Below are positions 5,601 to 7,121 of a stretch of DNA of 7,121 bases, in pieces. Every line of letters begins with the position of its first letter. The first letter of the stretch is position 1. The DNA is taken from positions 1 to 7,121 of the forward strand of contig CAMEMX010000076.1 in NCBI GenBank assembly GCA_945927915.1, in the 5' to 3' direction. The notes under the pieces were generated by a model. It saw nothing but the letters and a program-made list of their open reading frames with translations, did no database searches and was not told where the DNA came from. Origin of the DNA: an uncultured Clostridia bacterium. GTDB lineage: Bacteria; Bacillota; Clostridia; Oscillospirales; Oscillospiraceae. The position numbers and the translations under genes are program-made.

Positions 5601-7121
5601 TCTGGCGGAATTCTGGTACGGCACCGAAACCCGTGATCCCTATCTCCCGGACAGCCAGGGCTATCCCGAGACGATCACCAACTACATGACCATCACCTAT
5701 GCCGGCGACAGCGGCGAATACTTCTACTTCGGCAACCCGATGTGGGACGACGACGAATACCTGCCCGAGCGTAACGGCTTCAACAACATGAATGGCGATA
5801 TGCTCTACAAGTATTACTTCTCTGCCATCCGCAACGCCGGCATGGCCAAGTATGTCATCACCGACGCCGAGACCGGCGAGGTCTACATGGAGCAGGAGCT
5901 CGGCGCGGTGGATTCCGCTTACTACGATGCCAACGCCGGCCAGTGGCGCGGCACCCAGTACAAGCTGAACCTTGGCTGGCGCGGCACGGATGCCGAGGGC
6001 AACAAGCTGCCCGAGGGCACCACCGTCAACATCTCCCTTGTTCTCGCTCCGGAATACTATGTCAACGAGGACGGCAGCTATGATTGGGACGCTCTGGGCG
6101 AAGGTGCATACCTGACCACCATGACGACCATCGACAACACCGCTCCTGAGCTGACCGGCGTTTACCGCAGCGTGCAGGACAAGAAGCTCATCATTTCCGC
6201 GCAGGATAACGAGTACATCTCTGTGATCGCCGTCTATGACATGACCGGCGAGAAACAACTGGGCTTTGTCGCGCCGAACCAGATGACGCCCGGCGAAGAG
6301 CAGACCGTCGAGATCGACCTGAACGACGTCGAAGACGAAAAGCTGATCGTCGCAGTCTATGACTACGCGATGAACATGACCACCTACAAGCTGATCTACA
6401 GCAGCGACAACTCCACGGACGAGAAGACCACCTCCATCAAGCTTGACCCGACCGAGCTGACGATCCTCGCCGGCAACACCGCGAAGATCACCGCGACCGT
6501 CGAGCCGTGGATCGTCACCGATCCGCTGGTCTGGACGTCCTCCGATGAGACCGTCGCCACCGTCAACGCCAGCGGCGTTGTCACCGCCGTCGGCAAGGGC
6601 GAATGCGTCATCACGGCGACCTCTGTCCTGTCTCCCGAGATCTCCGCGACCTGCGACGTCACCGTCGAGACCGTGGATTACGCGCTCCTTGGCATGCTGC
6701 AGGACGAGGACGGCAACCCCATGTCCTTCGAGTGGGATCTCGCTGAGGCTACCCGCTGGACGAAGATCGCTGATCTCGAAAACAGCATTTGCAGCGCAAC
6801 GCTGTCCTGGAATGAGGACGCGCTCACCGCTTATGTGATGGACTCCAGCGATTCCCTCACGATGCGTGAGATCAACGTGCGGACCGGCGAGACTGTCGCC
6901 ACCGGCGCAGGCTGCGCTGTCCCGTACTGGGATATGGCAACGTCTATCTTCGGTGATGCCGATGGCAACGATATGGTCAACGCCGTCTACGGCTACTATG
7001 TCATCCCGTGGCAGAATCCGATGGCACCCGGCGTGAGCGCAGTCAATGTCTCCAGCGCGCTTGCAAAGTATACCGGCGCAAACTATCTGGTCGCCGTTGC
7101 GTCTGCGGGCTACTACTATGA
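2689..7121 (+). CDS. Secreted multidomain S8 (subtilisin) protease, C5a-peptidase/lactocepin type, with an internal dockerin; 3' end cut by the window
   Basis: There are 1477 codons in frame and no stop before the edge. AAAGGAG (2675-2681) favours the ATG at 2689 over the one at codon 4. Residues 1-27 are a signal peptide (MKNMKK, hydrophobic core, AAA before N28). Residues about 66-167 look like an I9 propeptide, which would chaperone and inhibit the enzyme until cleaved. The catalytic domain (about 185-745) shows IAIIDTGVD (D204), EHGSHVSGI (H301), SAGNSG (oxyanion N408) and GTSMAAP (S672). A PA domain (about 480-590) is inserted between N408 and S672, as in C5a peptidase and lactocepin. 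Residues about 757-961 form an Fn3-like domain ending in GFYGNW and interrupted by a dockerin-like pair (839-892). Next come a region with GWRGTDAEGNKLPEG (1096-1110), another Ig/Fn3-like domain opening with DNTAPELTG (1149 to about 1240), a BIG2 domain (about 1248-1327) and an unassigned tail. Any wall anchor would lie beyond the window. It should cleave extracellular proteins or peptides; the substrate is unknown. HGSH replaces the common HGTH, and D204 to H301 is long (97 residues). Confidence 0.95.
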   Translation, partial: MKNMKKVLAVLLTLVMVFSLVLPAAAANKPEEVGFEQIDNSAVKTDLSGRVVEGTAEAPQYSSSDIVRVSIVLEGASTIDAGYSTSGIADNAEAMAYRETLEQQQAKMEKKISTEVLGGKKLDVVWNLTLAANIISANVAYGKIDDIKAVDGVKNVVIEQCYEPAVISKDAADPDMATSSEMIGSGAAYLDGYTGAGMRIAIIDTGVDTEHRSFNAGAFEYSLAQNAAEKGMTTEAYIESLDLLDAAEIATKMDQLNIGPFLAAQSVSADQLYVSSKIPFGFNYIDDNLIINHLSDKEGEHGSHVSGIATANAYVPEGEGYAKALDTTFVQGVAPDAQLITMKVFGKRGGAYDSDYMAAIEDAIVLGCDSINLSLGSGNPGSSYSKDYQAIMDSLAESDTVVVMSAGNSGAWMENVANGMPYLYNDDVSMATNGTPGSFTNSFTVASVDNIGTTGMFLNVGELSFAFSESDYTNAPIATLDKSEDKSGTEYDYVFFSNFGADGDGNNQLTDYANITAGKVVFVSRGTSSFYQKHMAVEEVGGAACIVYNNAAGEINMNLEGSTATIPCVSITMDNAKAVLSASEVVTNDAGDFLYATGKITVSGKTTAGIVSDTYTMSSFSSWGVPGSLQLKPEITAPGGNIYSVGGAFISAENGQLTYGDNASYESMSGTSMAAPQVTGMSALVMQYIEESGIDASAYGMTKRALAQSLLMSTAVPVIEQDSGYYYSVMKQGAGVANVGNAVSAESFIKVDGQDDGKVKVELYDDPDRTGVYTASFSINNLTEDALTYNLSADFFTQDIFAYDGALYLDTLTAGMDTYASWKVDGVTALPTAEIAQFDFDGDGDTDVDDASALMDLITGKVTEIVNQEFADVDADGEVATADVYTLLKLVSSTKVTVPAGGSVQVELTFALSEDQKEFFDAYYTSGAYIEGFIYATPEASAEGVEGVEHSIPVFGFYGNWSDASMYDVGSLAEFWYGTETRDPYLPDSQGYPETITNYMTITYAGDSGEYFYFGNPMWDDDEYLPERNGFNNMNGDMLYKYYFSAIRNAGMAKYVITDAETGEVYMEQELGAVDSAYYDANAGQWRGTQYKLNLGWRGTDAEGNKLPEGTTVNISLVLAPEYYVNEDGSYDWDALGEGAYLTTMTTIDNTAPELTGVYRSVQDKKLIISAQDNEYISVIAVYDMTGEKQLGFVAPNQMTPGEEQTVEIDLNDVEDEKLIVAVYDYAMNMTTYKLIYSSDNSTDEKTTSIKLDPTELTILAGNTAKITATVEPWIVTDPLVWTSSDETVATVNASGVVTAVGKGECVITATSVLSPEISATCDVTVETVDYALLGMLQDEDGNPMSFEWDLAEATRWTKIADLENSICSATLSWNEDALTAYVMDSSDSLTMREINVRTGETVATGAGCAVPYWDMATSIFGDADGNDMVNAVYGYYVIPWQNPMAPGVSAVNVSSALAKYTGANYLVAVASAGYYY
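5203..5364 (+). other. Dockerin type I-like calcium-binding pair inside the protease (residues 839-892)
   Basis: The first repeat, DFDGDGDTDVDD, places acidic residues at loop positions 1, 3, 5, 9 and 12 (D839, D841, D843, D847, D850) and is followed by a helix ASALMDLITG. The second, DVDADGEVATAD, has D872, D874, D876 and D883, but alanine (A880) at position 9; its helix is VYTLLKLV. The spacing of 33 residues between repeats fits dockerin type I, which binds cohesins in cellulosome-like assemblies. The flanking sequence reads as two halves of one Fn3-like domain (about 757-835 and 895-961). A purely structural calcium site is an alternative. Confidence 0.72.
6430..6669 (+). other. BIG2 (bacterial Ig-like group 2) domain of the protease (residues about 1248-1327)
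   Basis: The segment shows the family pattern in order: SIKLDPTELTILAGNT, then ITATVEP, LVWTSSDETVATVNASG, VVTAVGKGECVITATS and a closing CDVTV strand. BIG2 domains are common stalk or adhesive modules in surface proteins of Firmicutes. The domain follows the last Ig/Fn3-like module directly and precedes the unassigned tail. Confidence 0.85.

Noticed and set aside
2668..6258. Very long open frame on the minus strand (1196 codons) opposite the protease gene
   Set aside because: It is rich in Val, Gly, Asp, Ala and His without domains, signal or motifs, and mirrors the GC-rich third codon positions of the protease. The plus strand has a full catalytic set and a ribosome site, so this is a shadow frame.

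Overview
The window looks like a fragment of a GC-rich gut Firmicute, most likely a clostridium of the Oscillospiraceae type. This is inferred from three things: strongly G/C-ending codons beside AT-rich promoters of SigA type, strong AGGAG-like ribosome sites, and an intergenic repeat built on the core CCTCGCAATGACA, which I associate with that group. No 16S or other decisive marker is present, so the assignment is tentative.

Layout, all real genes on the + strand. (1) 1-99 is a leader with a near-consensus promoter. (2) 100-1248 encodes a family 4 (GT-B) glycosyltransferase. It overlaps by 14 bases a gene at 1235-2032 for a PlsC-like membrane acyltransferase of a divergent type. The two are translationally linked and read best as a small membrane lipid or glycolipid operon. 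(3) 2033-2688 is a 656-base gene-free stretch. It holds a composite palindromic repeat (about 2061-2312), a further copy of the repeat core (2354-2366), two back-to-back Rho-independent terminators (2386-2439), 129 bases of mostly AT-rich DNA in which I see nothing convincing (2440-2568), an extended -10 promoter (2569-2597) and a leader with a stem-loop (2624-2645). (4) 2689 to the window edge is one very large open reading frame for a secreted subtilisin-like (S8) protease of the C5a-peptidase/lactocepin type; 1477 codons are visible and no stop is reached.

The protease is the most interesting object. It has a signal peptide, an I9-like propeptide, and a catalytic domain with D204, H301, N408 and S672 in place and a PA domain inserted between N408 and S672. 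Next comes an Fn3-like domain whose chain is interrupted by a two-repeat dockerin-like calcium-binding module. Further Ig/Fn3-like modules, a BIG2 domain and the start of an unrecognised, possibly beta-propeller, region follow. It probably degrades extracellular proteins at the cell surface or in the medium.

There is no sequence sign that the lipid operon and the protease work together: a terminator pair and a separate promoter lie between them. I do not see a convincing new multi-gene system here. The best leads are the internal dockerin and the repeat architecture.
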